Source: Glebionis coronaria
Taxonomy: Eukaryota > Streptophyta > Magnoliopsida > Asterales > Asteraceae
Length of the DNA: 64,000 nt
Direction of reading: 5' to 3'
Assembly (NCBI GenBank): GCA_025667525.1
Contig: CM046874.1
Location: forward strand, 664,472,963-664,536,962
Shown: piece after piece, positions 1-12,050 of the stretch
How the letters are laid out: the number at the start of each line of letters is the position of its first letter
Numbering within the stretch: the first letter of the stretch is position 1
Made by a program: the position numbers and the translations under genes
Notes under the pieces: model-generated
The model's input: only the letters and a program-made list of their open reading frames with translations
Databases searched by the model: none
Told to the model about the DNA's origin: nothing

Positions 1-2
1 CA

Positions 3-3000
3 GGCATTTTGGCTATCCGGGCAGTACCCTCTACGGCACACGGAATGATTAAATTCCCCGTTGATGGGGGAATCGTTACTATTTACAACACAGTCGTGCC
101 AACATCCGAGTGTCACACTATGACAACACCGGCACCACCTGTAACACCCAAGGATGGAGCACCACCACCCAATTGGAAGGTGGCCATTCACCCTGACTAT
201 CCGGAACAGGAGGTATCCATAGGAGGGGCGCTCTCGGATAGCGGCAAAAGGGCCATGTGCTCTCTTTTAAGTGCAAACCTGGACATATTCGCATGGGAGC
301 CAAAACATATGACGGGTGTGCCACGTGCGATAGCAGAGCATAAGCTCCAAATCCGCCAAGGGTACCAACCCATCAAGCAAAAGAAGCGTGGCCAGGCGCC
401 CGAGCGAAGTCAAGTTATACTGGAGGAAGTGCGGAAGTTGGTGGACGCAGGCATCATGCGCGAGGTATACTACCACGAGTGGTTATCTAATCCGGTCATG
501 GTTAAGAAACATGACGGAAGTTGGCGCATGTGCGTGGATTTCACGGATCTGAACAAGGCCTGCCCACAGGACTGTTACCCGCTACCAGAAATCGACTGGA
601 AAGTAGAGTCCTTGTGTGGATATCCTTTCAAATGCTTCTTGGATGCATATAAAGGGTATCACCAAATCCAGATGGCGGAGGAGGATGCAGAAAAAACGAC
701 GTTCCACACGAGCCAGGGCGTATATTGCTATACGAAAATGCCGTTCGGATTAAAGAACACCGGCGCTACGTATCAGCGGTTGGTGGATAAAGCTTTCGAA
801 TCACAAATAGGACGCAACTTGGAAGTATATGTTGATGACTTGGTGATAAAAAGCCACACGGAGGAGGCACTTCTCCGGGATGTCCAGGAGACATTCGACA
901 CGCTGAGAAGGATTAACATGAAGTTAAATCCAAAGAAATGTACGTTTGGGGTAACAGAAGGAATGTTCCTGGGATATTTAATTGACCCAAACGGCATCAA
1001 ACCTTGTCCAGAGAAGACGAACGCAGTGATACGGTTACCGTCCCCGCAGATGCGGAAGGAGGTGCAGTCCCTGAATGGGAAGTTAGCCGGGCTGAATAGA
1101 TTCCTATCTAAATCCGTAGAAAAGTCATTACCCCTATTTAAGACACTCAAGAAGTGTATTAGAAAGGGGGACTTCCGTTGGACGAAGGAAGCTGAGGAAG
1201 CTTTTTGTCAACTCAAGCAGCACCTCGCATCTCTACCCATGCTAGTAGCTCCCCGACCAAAGGAGGAACTCGTTATGTATCTCTCAGCTACTCATGGCGC
1301 AATAAGCGCGGTACTGATGACGGATAGAGATACAATACAAACTCCGGTCTACTTTATAAGTAGAACACTACAAGGGGCGGAGCTGAATTATTCCTCCATG
1401 GAAAAATTAGTGTTAGCACTAGTATTTGCTGCAAAGCGGTTGCGCCGGTACTTTCAGGCGCACCCAATTGTGGTGATTACGGATCAGCCAATCAAGCAGG
1501 TTATCTCTAGGCCAGACGTGGCAGGGAGGCTGGAGAAATGGAGCATCTTATTGGGGGGGCACAATATATCTTATAGACCGAGGACGGCGGTTAAAGGCCA
1601 GATCTTGGCAGATTTCCTGATCGAGAAGCCGGAGGAGGAAGAACCAATCATTAAGCAAGACGAGGTCCCAACAGAACCTTGGGTGCTATTCACGGACGGA
1701 TCCTCATGCACAGACGGGTCCGGGGCAGGTCTCATCCTCACAAATCCAGAAGGAATGGAATTCACATACGCCCTCCGTTTTGAGTTCACGGCTACCAATA
1801 ACGAAGCGGAATATGAAGCATTAATTGCGGGTTTAAAAATCGCCGCTAGAATGGGAGTCCGCAACCTTGAGGCCTACGTGGACTCACGGCTTGTCGCGAA
1901 CCATATTCTAGGTGGGTATGTGGCTAAGGAGGACAACATGGTCAGGTATTTGGAAAAAGTCAAGTCGTTGATCACAACTTTCAGTAAATTTTCCATCAAG
2001 CAGGTGCCAAGGGGCGAGAACAAGAAAGCGGACGCTCTCAGCAAGATCGCATCCACGAGCTTCGCCCACTTGTCTAAATAGGTTTTGGTGGAAATACTCA
2101 AGGAGAAATCTATCACGGAAGGGGAAGTGGCCGCTATAGTTGAGGAGGAGGGACCTACGTGGATGACCCCAATCATCAATTATTTGACTAATGGAACCCT
2201 TCCAGACGAGGAAAAACTAGCAAGGCGCGTTAAAAGGAAGTCACAACATTTCGAACTCCGAGAAGGCATCCTTTACAAACACTCTTTCCTGCAGCCGTGG
2301 CTGCGGTGTGTTAGACCACGCCAGGCGGCTTACGTCATCAATGACATACACGAAGGGTTGTGCGGCATGCATGCAGGCCCACGGTCCGTGGTAGCCCGAG
2401 CCTTACGAACAGGATACTATTGGCCCACTATGCACAGAGACGCGCGCGACATGATTCGCAGGTGCAATGATTGCCAAGTGCATAGGCCAGTACCGCGACA
2501 CCCGCAGCAGGAGCTTACACCTATCACGTCCCCATGGCCATTTTACAAGTGGGGAATTGACATTGCAGGACCATTTCCTGTAGCTGCGGGAGGGGTTAAA
2601 TTCTTGATTGTTGCAATGGACTACTTCACACGATGGATAGAAGCCAAGGCAGTTAAGTCTATCACAGGTAAGCAGGTCAAGAAGTTTGTGTGGGAACACA
2701 TCGTATGCCGTTTCGGTCTACCAGGAGAAATTATATCGGACAACGGCAAGCAGTTCACGGACAACCCATTCAAAGACTGGTGTGCGTCATTGAACATCAA
2801 ACGGCGCTTCGCATCTGTTAAGCATCCACAAACGAAAGGCCTTGTCGAACGAGCAAATAGGAGCTTGGGGAATGGAATCAAGGCGCGGCTGGATGAACGA
2901 CAGGGCAAATGGGTCGATGAATTGTCACACGTGCTATGGGCACATAGAACCATGATAAAAACAGCCAACGGGGATACTCTGTTTGCATTGGCTTACGGCA

Positions 3001-3392
3001 CTGAAGCCGTTATACCAGCAGAAATAGGGATGCCTACCATCCGCACGGCGGAGGTTAATGTTGTCACAAATGATGAACAACTGAGAATCAACCTGGATCT
3101 GTTGGAAGAGAAAAGGGAAATAGCAGCCATCAATGAGGCTAAGTCCAAGGCTAAGATGAAGGCTTATTATGACGCCAAGGTCAAAGGTGTTTCTTTTCGA
3201 CCGGGAGACTACGTCTATCGTGCTAACGAAGCGAGTCGAGTGGAGAATACAGGAAAACTGGGCCCTAAATGGGAAGGACCGTATTAGGTTACTGAAACCT
3301 TGGGACGAGGCGCGTACAAGTTACGTGACATGGATGGCCGCGACCTAGAGCGCACATGGAACATTTCCAATCTCAAAAGGTGCTATCTTTGA
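3..3392 (+). pseudogene. pol: Tat-type pol: PR end, RT, RNase H, archaeal-type RNase H, integrase
   Basis: One frame is open from the left window edge to a TGA at 3390, broken only by TAG at 2079-2081 and 3285-3287. The left edge encodes a protease tail (AVPSTAHGM). RT follows, with RMCVDFTDLNKACP near 530-570, and the active site YVDD is intact at 828-839. The connection and retroviral-type RNase H run to about 1640. A second, archaeal-type RNase H starts near 1690 (LFTDGSS, NNEAEYEAL). Integrase has a zinc-finger region (about 2345-2490), DIAGPF and ISDNG for the two Asp, and LVERANRS for the Glu (about 2845). The first stop lies between RNase H and integrase, the second near the integrase C-terminus. 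This was a replication polyprotein; the copy is probably dead. Confidence 0.88.
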
Positions 3393-4139
3393 AAGCTACG
3401 GCTTCCGCATGGGTACTTCGCTATAGGCGGTCTTAATAAAGAACCATGCGGGTTATTTGTTTTGTTTGTTCTTCTTATGATTGTTTAAGTTTCCTTTCTT
3501 GTTTTTTTAGGACTTGTCGTCATTACTCAAACGAAAGTGTAAACGTTCTAATAAAATGCCGTGGTGCCTAGCTAGCTCCACGGCCTGTTTCGTGCAAACC
3601 ATTTTTCCTTCTTTGTTATATTTTTTGTTAGCCGTATGAATTTTACTTGTATTATAATATGCCATGTTTTATTCGTATGCATTCTCTCAAATTACTGTAC
3701 ATGTACCGTACGCCTCCAGGTGGGGTAAGAGGATTAAGTGAACCTATTAATTCAACTTGCCGCGTAAGAGGGATGCAACCCCAGCCGCACGGATCACGTA
3801 TCCTTACTAGACACCTTACTCACAAGACGTTGGGGTAAGTTTCATATGCTATAACCACATGGTGCTCCGCATAAACAAAGACGCACGTCGCATGTCTAGT
3901 AAATTATAGACTTGTATGCATTTTCTTTGTGTGTAAGACGTGATATATCATGCAGTATTGATCTACAATATTTCAAACACAAGTCAAATACACAGGTTTC
4001 TATACATGTCAAAATTGCCGTGGTTACTCACGGACTTATAAAACACAAATATTGTTAGCCGTGTACATGCACGGACGAATAGAAACAATACATATTCATA
4101 GATTACAAAACAAGTGTTTGATCATGAAAAAGGAGCATC
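3393..4139. other. Spacer between convergent pol and antisense gene
   Basis: No coding frame is convincing here. The stretch is T-rich just after pol and holds several inverted repeats built on CCGTG/CACGG (about 3558-3584, 4016-4041 and 4059-4074). It must hold the 3' ends of both convergent transcripts, but no clear polyadenylation pair was identified. Confidence 0.5.
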
Positions 4140-6984
4140 CTAAATAGAAGGGAGAAACCTACCCATTTCTGCTTGCTCTTCGATCAGACGCGGCAACCAT
4201 TCATCACTTTCTCCCCGCTTCTGGGCTTGAGCCGCAGTTCTTTCCAACACCACACCTAAGGGTTCCTCGTCAAGCACGACCCTGGTTACGTCCTCGTATA
4301 TAGGAAGGGTTAGAGGAAAGGAAGCATTGGAAGGCGTGCTAGGACTGAGCTTTTCCATGATTTCAGTGTTTGGGGCATCTTTGGTGGCCTCCAGCTCATC
4401 CAGGAATGGATAATGTAGATCTTGCATCGCGGCCATGGAGGCAGCCATCTTGCTGGCAGCTTCGGGTTTAAAGAAGGTATGACGGGCGATGTCTCCCCCT
4501 TTCGTGATCAGCTCAGCAGCCTCAACCATTCCTTCGTGTCGTCCGTGGTCAATACCATCAGATACAAGGTTGGCAAACTGTTGTACAAAGGATGGGGCCT
4601 CTAGCACCTTCATAACGGCTAGGCGTGCTCCATGCCCAACCATCCACCTACGGCCGGCAATGGCTGTTAGCAGTTGGGGGCATAGTACGTTGTCACGCTC
4701 AGCGGTCAGGGCATCAACCATCAATTCTTTTTGGGCAACTGCCTCTTTCAGTTCTTGGATGATGGCCCTCTCCTCAGCAAGGTCTGACTGCACTTTTTCC
4801 ATGTTTTGGACGGCTAGGTGCGCGTCCTCTAGTTTCTGGTTCAGAACATTTACTTGGCTGGAGTAAGAGTGGGAAGAAGCTTCAGCCGTGGTTACCTATA
4901 GGGAAAAACGTGTTAGTACATTCATTTCTTTTTTAATATGGGTGGCGCGGCACGGATATGTACCTTGGTGTTTGCAGCATCTAGTTGGGACTCAAGGTGG
5001 GTTACTTGCTGATCGTATTCACTCGCGCGGGCTGACTGTTTTTTGATGGTCGCCTCGGCATTCACTAGTTGGGATTGGAGGTCAGCAATCAGGGCTTCAT
5101 TATCTTCAATCATTTTTTCTCTCCGTCCAACTTTCCTCTTGAGAGAGTCAACATGCCCAAGCGCAGCTTCAAACCTGACCCTCATTGAGGTTCCCATCGC
5201 CATTTGATGTACCAGCGTGCCATTATACTCATCCGCTAAATCCGCATGACTGAGCGAGTTTACCTCTTGCACTAAGCTTGGTGGTATGCAGTTGTTGAGG
5301 TACTCCCGGCACTCGTCAGCATTTCTCAATCGCGACGCCGTGGTAATAGTCCACACCGGGTTAAAAGGTTGGGGAGCGTCGGACGTGGGGAAGTCTTGGG
5401 AAGCTAGGGGTGAACCATCTTCAAACACAGGGCCGGACCTTGTGGGGGCTGTGGGGTTTTCTTCGACAGCTTTTCCTTTCTCCTTATCCACTTGGGTGTC
5501 AGAAGGAGGCGCGGCACCAGCCTGGTTGTCCCTGCGGCACAAGTATTACGAAATATCTTAAGTATGGCTTACAAAAAAAAAAGAAGCGGAAATTCTTGCA
5601 TATGGAGATGGTTTCTTACATATTGCTTCTTGCTACTTCGGAGGCGGTTGGGGCAATTTGGGTGACGGGATCGACATGAGCGGCCCGGTTAGCCTCGGAA
5701 CCCTGGGTGGCACTCCCAACAGATTGATACATGGGGTGGTCTTCTCGAAGCCTCTTGGCAGGAGCATTGTGTTCACCAATCTCGACCGAGGCAGCCCCTC
5801 TCGCACGGTTCCCCCTCTTCCGGGTACGCCTGGTGATGGGCTGCGTTGTTAGTTCAGCAATCTCCTCTTCGGCTTCCTCCTCTTCGACCAGGTTGACATG
5901 TTGTTGCACTTCATCATCATCATCGCCCATCATTCGGCGAATGCTGGAGTCGGTTTGTTCAATATTGTCTCCCTATTGCTCTCTATGTGGTGAGGAGGGT
6001 CCGGCCCCTCCTTGGTTCATCTGGTTGTTACCACCACCGTTGTCTCCATGTTCCTCGTCAGAATGGGGATCAGGCACGGCTTCCAAGGCAACCGTCACTG
6101 GTCGGGTGTGCTCGAGAAGGGGTTGTTCATTTTCACGAAGAGGACGGAGACCTTCCGGCACAAGCCTTGGATCGCCCTGGCGCAACAGTCCAAAAAAGTT
6201 CATTTCTGTCCAGCACAAAACAATAAATGTTAGTTATTATGCAAACACATGTATACATTCTTCTTGGCGTACGGATGATTAGCCTACCTTCGCCCTGCCT
6301 TCTCCAAAAAACGGGACACCTATTGGAAGGACCAAAGTAATTGCGGCTAATTCCTAGCAAGCATAGGAATGATTCGGGTAGGTTTCTGTGGAATCTAGTC
6401 CTATTTAGATCTAAATCTTGAGAGTGACGAGGATTGTATGTACTGGTGTGCGGCTTGGGGTCGTGTGGGATTCTGGTTCTAATGACATAATCACCCGGCA
6501 ATACCACTGCGTCAATGAAAAAGTAATGATCATACCAATTTTTCAGTAAATCCATTGGTTTGTTGTGTGATTGTGGACTGTTGGAGGCTCGTTTCTTGAA
6601 AGATACCCAACCGTTCACTAAGTTGGGGGTATAAAACAACCTAAATAACTCTACGGTTGGGGGGATTCTCCTAGCACGGCAAAGAATCTCGAATTGGCTA
6701 ATCATACAGGCACCTATGCAGTGGAGCTGACTAATGTGTACATTATAATATCCTAGCAGATCTACGAGAAAGTGGGTGAAAGGGATGCGGTAATTAGCCG
6801 CGTCAAACAGGCGAGTGTAAAGGCCTATCTTACCCGCTGGAGCCTCAGTTATGAGGTCTCCGGCGCCAGGAAGTGAGGGGTGTAGGTTGGTAGGGATGAA
6901 GTAATTTGTACAAAAATGGTTTAATTGGTCTTGGGTCATGACATTTAGCACGGATCCGATGGTAGGGCTGTTTCTATGAGCCAT
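4140..6984 (-). CDS. Antisense spliced gene of the Tat element (Transposase_28 / 'putative gypsy type transposon' type)
   Basis: Four exons can be read on the - strand: 6984-6288, 6205-5620, 5531-4964 and 4895-4140. All three introns (82, 88 and 68 bp) are GT-AG and phases match at each junction. The summed exons are 2607 nt, exactly 869 codons with the stop, and intron 3 has a TACTAAC branch-site match near its 3' end. Exon 1 has the conserved N-terminal region seen in plant proteins labelled 'putative gypsy type transposon' (LYTRLFDAANYRIPFTHF, FEILCRARRIPP, NGWVSFKKR). Exon 2 is acidic then basic (MGDDDDE, RRTRKRGNR). Exons 3 and 4 are coiled-coil-like. An in-frame TAG at 5975-5973 is codon 310, so the long product needs read-through or an intact relative. 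Function in the family is unknown. Confidence 0.75.
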
Positions 6985-7124
6985 TACTAAAAAAGAGTGT
7001 AAGGACGTGGTATTCTAACCTGCGTGTGAAGGGATCCGTGCGTACTTGGTTCAAGCTAAGAGAAAAGCTTTAATGGCAGAAATGGAGGTTATGAACTGTG
7101 TGTTTCACACAGCCGTAGGGGTGG

Positions 7125-7135
7125 CTTATTTATAG
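7125..7135 (-). promoter_or_regulatory. TATA box of the antisense gene
   Basis: The - strand reads CTATAAATAAG about 140 bp upstream of the antisense ATG at 6984, between that gene and the 3' LTR. Position and match suggest a private promoter for the antisense gene rather than transcription from the LTR. Not tested. Confidence 0.5.
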
Positions 7136-7560
7136 GGTTGCCTCAAGGGTCACAGCCTGTTGGATGTGTGACACGTGTCGGCCACTATTCTTAATCGTGT
7201 GGCTAGGGGGCAAGTGGCAAGTGAAACGTCAGATGGGACCCACGGGTCATATATGACCCACACGTTTGCACTGCTCAAGGTTCTGACTGTCTGCACTTTT
7301 GTCAGTCAAACAAGTCAGATGAACAGTTGTTCATGTCGGGTTATGCGGCTCTTACGTAAGACTTGACATTTAATGGTATATTTAATTTGTCTCGGCTGCT
7401 ATGTATGGATGAAGTAGTGATAAGATAACTTCTTAAGCCAGGTTGCCACGTGCGGCCAACATAAGTTCTTGGACAAAATGGTCCTTTGCTACGGTTTCCT
7501 TGGTACGTCCAGGAGCATCTCTGTAGTCTAGAGGTTCCACCTACGGTTGTAACAACTAGA
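7136..7560. other. Upstream region of the antisense gene, non-coding
   Basis: No supported gene. This stretch separates the antisense TATA box from the polypurine tract and is the likely place for its upstream promoter elements. Short ORFs on either strand look like chance. Confidence 0.45.
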
Positions 7561-7571
7561 CTGGGGGGACA
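7561..7571 (+). other. Polypurine tract of the Tat element
   Basis: CTGGGGGGACA lies directly before the LTR start TGATG, the expected site of plus-strand priming. Confidence 0.65.
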
Positions 7572-8148
7572 TGATGACGTATAGTCCCCAGCCGGGTCAT
7601 GGACCCGGCCCAAGGGTACTACCCGTATCCGGCCCATCACAAATGGGTGGGATAATGTCAGTCAGGCTTATGGGCTGAATGAACAGTAACCGCACACATA
7701 TGTGCGGCCCACGGCCCAGTACGCCCGACACGGCCGACATAGGGTTAGACAGAATGATATTCTGTCTAGGAATATCTTTACCCCAATAAGGAGAGGATAT
7801 TCACTACCAGAATTAGAAGATAACAATCATTCTAATTCTGGTGCTTATCTCTTCCTTGGGGCCGAAGGATCAGTGAAAGCCCACTAGGGTTTCACTGCCT
7901 ATAAAAGGAACCCCCTAAGGGTTCCACAAAGGTATTACGATTCACTCTAAACTCATATAACCTTAAATCGATTACTTACTCTCACGCCGGAGTCTAATCG
8001 TGGGAAACCTTCCCACGGTAAGCTTAACGCGTGTTGTTTAGTGTGCAGGATCCCAACCAAACAATTCACTTGGTGCAGGAGCCGGAGCCCAGCGTACCCG
8101 AATTAAGCCTAATTCGGGTCTAGCAAGGATCAACCAACTTTTGCATCA
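7572..8148 (+). repeat. 3' LTR of the Tat element
   Basis: About 577 bp, with short inverted ends TGATG...CATCA. A TATA box (CTATAAAAGG) lies at 7899-7908, directly followed by a perfect 7-bp dyad (GGAACCC/GGGTTCC, 7907-7925). Its partner LTR is outside the window, so the limits rest on the end motifs, the preceding polypurine tract and the resumption of the copia-1 frame. Confidence 0.65.
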
Positions 8149-9770
8149 ACATTAGGGTTCGCAACATCCTCATACCCATCTTCATCATTAATAACATTGT
8201 CAATGAATGGATTAAAACTACTGACAACACCTTCGGGTATGGAATAATCCATAAGATCATGAATGAATTTATCATAATCTGAAGAAGAGTTGTCAGCGGC
8301 TAGAACTGTCTTGTCAACGGCTGAAATGAATGTGTCGGCATGTTGAAAGAACGCGTCAGTGTCTTTGGAGCCGCTGACACCATCATCATTCTTTGGCTCT
8401 TCTTGTTCCTTTATTTTCTCACTTTTCTCAGCAGCAGATTCTCTAAGGAGCTCTTCACTCCAAATAGGTATGTTGAGAATGTTGAGTGAATGAGTAAGCT
8501 CAGCTGCATGTGATCCTTTTACCTTATTAGCTTGTGTACATGCATTATCAACAATAAGGGCTTCCAAGACCTCTGGATTAGTTACATGCATATAATTCAT
8601 GGATCTAGACAAAGGCTCTAAATCAAACAACCAATTTGGTCCAGATTCAGGATCACTAGGTTTATTCTCCAAGAAGTCAACATGAATGTTTTCTGTGATT
8701 CTCCTATCCTTCTTGTGATAAACCTTGTATCCTTTGTTTTTCATAGAATATCCCACAAAATATCCCTCATCCCCTTTTGAATTAAACTTCCCAAGGTTAT
8801 CACTAGTATTCAAAATAACTACATGCCATCCAAAGAGTCTAAAGAAGTCTATGTTAGGCTTCCTGTTCCAAAATAGTTCATAAGGGGTCTTATTATATAA
8901 CTTATTGACTAAGGCTCTATTCTGAACATAGCATGTTGTATTGACAGCCTCAGCCCAAAAAGCAATGGGTAACTTAACATATGCTAACATGGTCCTAACT
9001 GCCTCTATGAGAGTTCTATTTCTTCTCTCAACTACACCATTTTGCTGTGGAGTTCTAGCTGTGCTAAACTCCCTAGTAATTCCCTTCTTAACACAGAAGG
9101 CATCTAGAAGATGATTCCTAAATTCACCACCATTATCACTCTTGAGAATGTTAACCTCATGACCTGCTTTCTTTTCTATTTGAGTGATGAAATTAATTGA
9201 AGTTTCAGCAGTATCACTTTTGTTAGCTAAAGAGAAGGTCCATGTGAATCTAGAATGGTCATCTGTGATAACAAAGCAGTAATACTTATTATTAATACTG
9301 CTAACATTAGTAGGGCCAAATAAATCTATATAAAGCAAGTATAAAGGTTTACAGCTGGAGTGCACACTCTTAGACTTAAAAGAGGCCTTGTGTTGTTTGC
9401 CTTTAAGACATGCAACACAACTATGATCATTTTAAAAAGATTTTGAGAGTAAACCTCTCACAAGATCATGCCTAACAAGTCTATTAATGTTCTTAAAGTT
9501 TATATGCCCTAACCTTTTGTGCCATAAAATACTCTCATTCACTGAAGCCTTAGCATAAAGACAAGACAAATTATTGTTCATTTTAATCCTATTTAGATTA
9601 ACATTATATATGTCCTTATATATAGGTGATCTAAACTCAATGAACTTTTCAGCAGGTATCTCAAAGTCTTTACTTAATACTAAACATTCCTTGTCAGTAA
9701 AAAGAACTTTATTTTTGTTGTCACAAACTTGTGATACACTAAATAGATTATAAACAAGTTCCTTTACCAA
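8149..9770 (-). pseudogene. pol: Copia-1 pre-integrase and integrase region
   Basis: One frame with a single TAA at 9434-9432. It starts with the end of protease and the pre-integrase zinc region (WHKRLGHINFKNI, then CVAC past the stop). The integrase core follows with YIDLFGPTN, KSDNGGEF and TPQQNGVVERRNRTL carrying the D, D and E residues. The C-terminal linker is acidic and Ser-rich, with AAD motifs. The frame is cut at 8149 by the Tat LTR; codons before 8149 belong to the LTR. Integrase would have joined element DNA to the chromosome. The stop sits between the HHCC half and the catalytic core. Confidence 0.85.
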
Positions 9771-10530
9771 AAGACTTCCTCAAACTTCAAATTTTTGGTG
9801 ATTAAAGTGCCTTTGCTTGAGATGGTTCCATAACTGCCACCAAAGTACACTTTATCACCATTGCTGATAGGAGTGAACTTTGTTAAATAATCCTCCTTTC
9901 CTATCATGTGCCTAGAGCATCCACTGTCCCAATATCCATGGTCATTGACCTGCTTAGAATGCCCTGCACATAAAGAAAACAAATTAGTTTTCTTTAGGGA
10001 CCCAATCCTTAGAAGACTTGGATCCAACTGGTTGTTCAACAAGAATTGACTTATTCCTTGCAACAACCCCTGTTCATCCTTTTGTGCCCTAAACTCCCAA
10101 TTAGTTCCAATAGGTTTAGTAATGACTTTTTCAAGTTATTTAAATCTGTTACAAGTCATTGAAATACTATTAAAACTATAATTTTGCTCTTGTTTAGGTT
10201 TCCATGTCAAACTGGATGATGACTTAGACCTTTCTCCCTTATTATCCAAGTATCTTTGTTTATATGGTCTAACATAAGGTCTGACAGCAGCTAGTTTTGG
10301 TATAGTAATACCAAATCTAGGGTTGTCAGCGGCTTGTCTTGCCTTGTCAGCAGATACATTGTTCCTGTCAGTGGCTTAAAATTAGGATTTGCTACAGGAA
10401 CACACTGTCTCTTAGACCAAGTGTTGGTCTTTTGAAAGGGTCTTTGTCCATTGGTATTAGCTCCCTTAGAGAAGAAAGGATTTGGTCTAGTAACCTGAGG
10501 ACTTGGGTGACAAAAAGGCTTAGAGTGTTG
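9764..10530 (-). pseudogene. pol: Copia-1 Gag end and aspartic protease
   Basis: The protease motif DSGCSRHM lies in the frame 10066-9764, giving the catalytic Asp of copia proteases, which cut the polyprotein. It overlaps the next frame at 9764-9770, so a frameshift separates it from integrase. Upstream, 10530-10291 encodes the Gag-protease linker (QVTRPNPFFSKG), which is cut by the Harbinger-like insertion. TCAGCGGCT-type motifs recur at about 10325-10378. Confidence 0.75.
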
Positions 10531-10777
10531 GGAGTCGTTGGCACCAGAAAGTGGTGCCAAAGGCGCTACGTAGGATTCTGGGCCTTTGGCACCAGATTCC
10601 TGTTGGCACCACATTTCAGGGGTAACCGTTGGCACCAGATTTTTTGGTGCCAACGAAAATAATTTTTTTTTCACAAAAATTAACTTAAATAAAAACTTCA
10701 TTAATAAAAAAAACATTACAATAAAAAAAAATTACGGAAAATTAAAATAAGAAAAATGCATAACGAAAATAAATAAA

Positions 10778-11952
10778 CTAGTTCCCGGGAGGGGCATACA
10801 ATGCGTGAATCGCATCTTTTTGAGTCTCGATGATAGCCCGGTCCGAGGCACTCATCTTGCTTGTGTCAATTTGAAGAATTACGAATTCTTGGGCCACCTT
10901 ATGCGTGTTGAAATAGTTGATCTTCGCACTCGACTCACGCTCCATGATTTCCAACTTGGCTTGTCTCTCGATCTCGTATTGTTCTTTCATCATTTGTTGA
11001 TAAGCATCCAGGTTTGAACCCGAACTAGCCGATGAGTTGTTTGATCGTTGACTTTTAGCAATACGATACGACCCGGGCGGCCTCGGGACGGCGTCGGGAC
11101 CAAAGAACTCGGGACCTTCTTCGGTAACACGGAGATGGTTTCGCCTTTCAAGAGTAGAATCGGGGTTCTTCCACTTGTGCTTGTCCTTCAAAAAATTCCA
11201 AGCCGATTTGTGCTTAAATGGTATACCCTTCGTGCTTCGTTTATACGCTAGCTCAACCCGTGCCATAAAACCCTCATCATTCTCCCCACTCATCATTTGC
11301 ATCTCGTCATAAAGACAATTCCACTTCTTAACCGCACGATTCAACGTGGTCCATTTTCCCGTTAACATGTTTTTAGTGCGTTTTGGGAATTTTTTTGATT
11401 TCACCACCTTATTGTATGCTTGATCAACCCGCCACCAAAATGTATCCTTTGTTTGACTCACACCAACCCTAGCATCCTCCAAAATCTCTATGTAGCATTG
11501 GGATAAAAGCAACTCCTCGTCATCGGTCCACAAATGCCGAGCCACATCATCTTCATCGTCGTCCTCCACCCAACCACCTCTTTCACCTTCTTTTTCGCCT
11601 TCTTACTAGTCTTAGCCTTAATAGTCTTAGTCTTAGCCTTACGACGAACTTTCTTTGATGTTGGTGTCGGGATTTGTTCTTCATCTTCGTCTTCGTCGAT
11701 TAGGTGATGGGATTGTTGGTCGGATTGTGGTGTAGGTTGTGGTTGTGATTGAGTTTGTGGTTGTGAACCCATTTGTGATTGTTGAAATTGTTGAAATTTC
11801 GCCCATTGTTCTTGTTGGTATTTCATGTAAGCTTCATTTTGTTGTGGTGGGTAAAACGGAGTATAGAAATTTTGGGGTTGAGAAGACGCACCCGGATTCG
11901 AAGATGAACCGGGATTGTAGTTTGGGAATTGGTTGGAGGGATCGTTAAGCAT
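10778..11952 (-). pseudogene. Myb/trihelix-like protein of the Harbinger-like element, frameshifted
   Basis: The likely start is the ATG at 11952-11950 (MLNDPSNQF), about 90 bp downstream of a TATA-like stretch. The first part is Gln/Pro-rich, then acidic (DEDEDEEQ), then Lys/Arg-rich and nuclear-signal-like. Near 11570 the frame shifts by one base into the second part, which runs to TAG at 10778. That part carries a Myb/SANT-like domain (LWTDDEELLLSQCYIEI, WWRVDQAY, LTGKWTTLNRAVKKWN) and a NAM-associated C-terminal region with a coiled-coil. In plants such proteins are partners of PIF/Harbinger transposases and are often misnamed glutathione S-transferase T3-like. Expected role: binding element ends with the transposase in the nucleus. 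Confidence 0.72.
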
Positions 11953-12038
11953 GTTGTTAGTCCAATTGGGATCTATTTTTTGTAAAGAAATTATGATTGA
12001 AGTAATAGATTGGATTGAAAAAAATGGGTGAAATGAGG

Positions 12039-12050
12039 TATAATATATAG
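12039..12050 (-). promoter_or_regulatory. TATA-like box upstream of the Myb-like ORF
   Basis: The - strand reads CTATATATTATA about 90 bp before the chosen ATG. It supports a start at 11952 rather than further upstream. Confidence 0.4.

Larger units (their letters stand above)
1..8148 (+). mobile_element. Tat-lineage Ty3/gypsy LTR retrotransposon, right part only
   Basis: The order is protease end, RT, RNase H, second RNase H, integrase, then a long 3' domain with a convergent antisense gene, a polypurine tract and a 3' LTR. An extra archaeal-type RNase H and an antisense ORF downstream of pol are known marks of the Tat group. The 5' LTR, gag and most of protease lie left of the window. The element is inserted in copia-1, whose integrase frame is cut at 8149. 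The candidate 5-bp target duplication starts at 8149; its partner is outside the window. Confidence 0.88.

Noticed and set aside
1571..2179. - strand frames of about 100 codons inside Tat pol
   Set aside because: Antisense shadows of RNase H and integrase coding sequence.
3647..3838. 63-codon + strand frame after Tat pol
   Set aside because: No domain; non-coding spacer between convergent genes.
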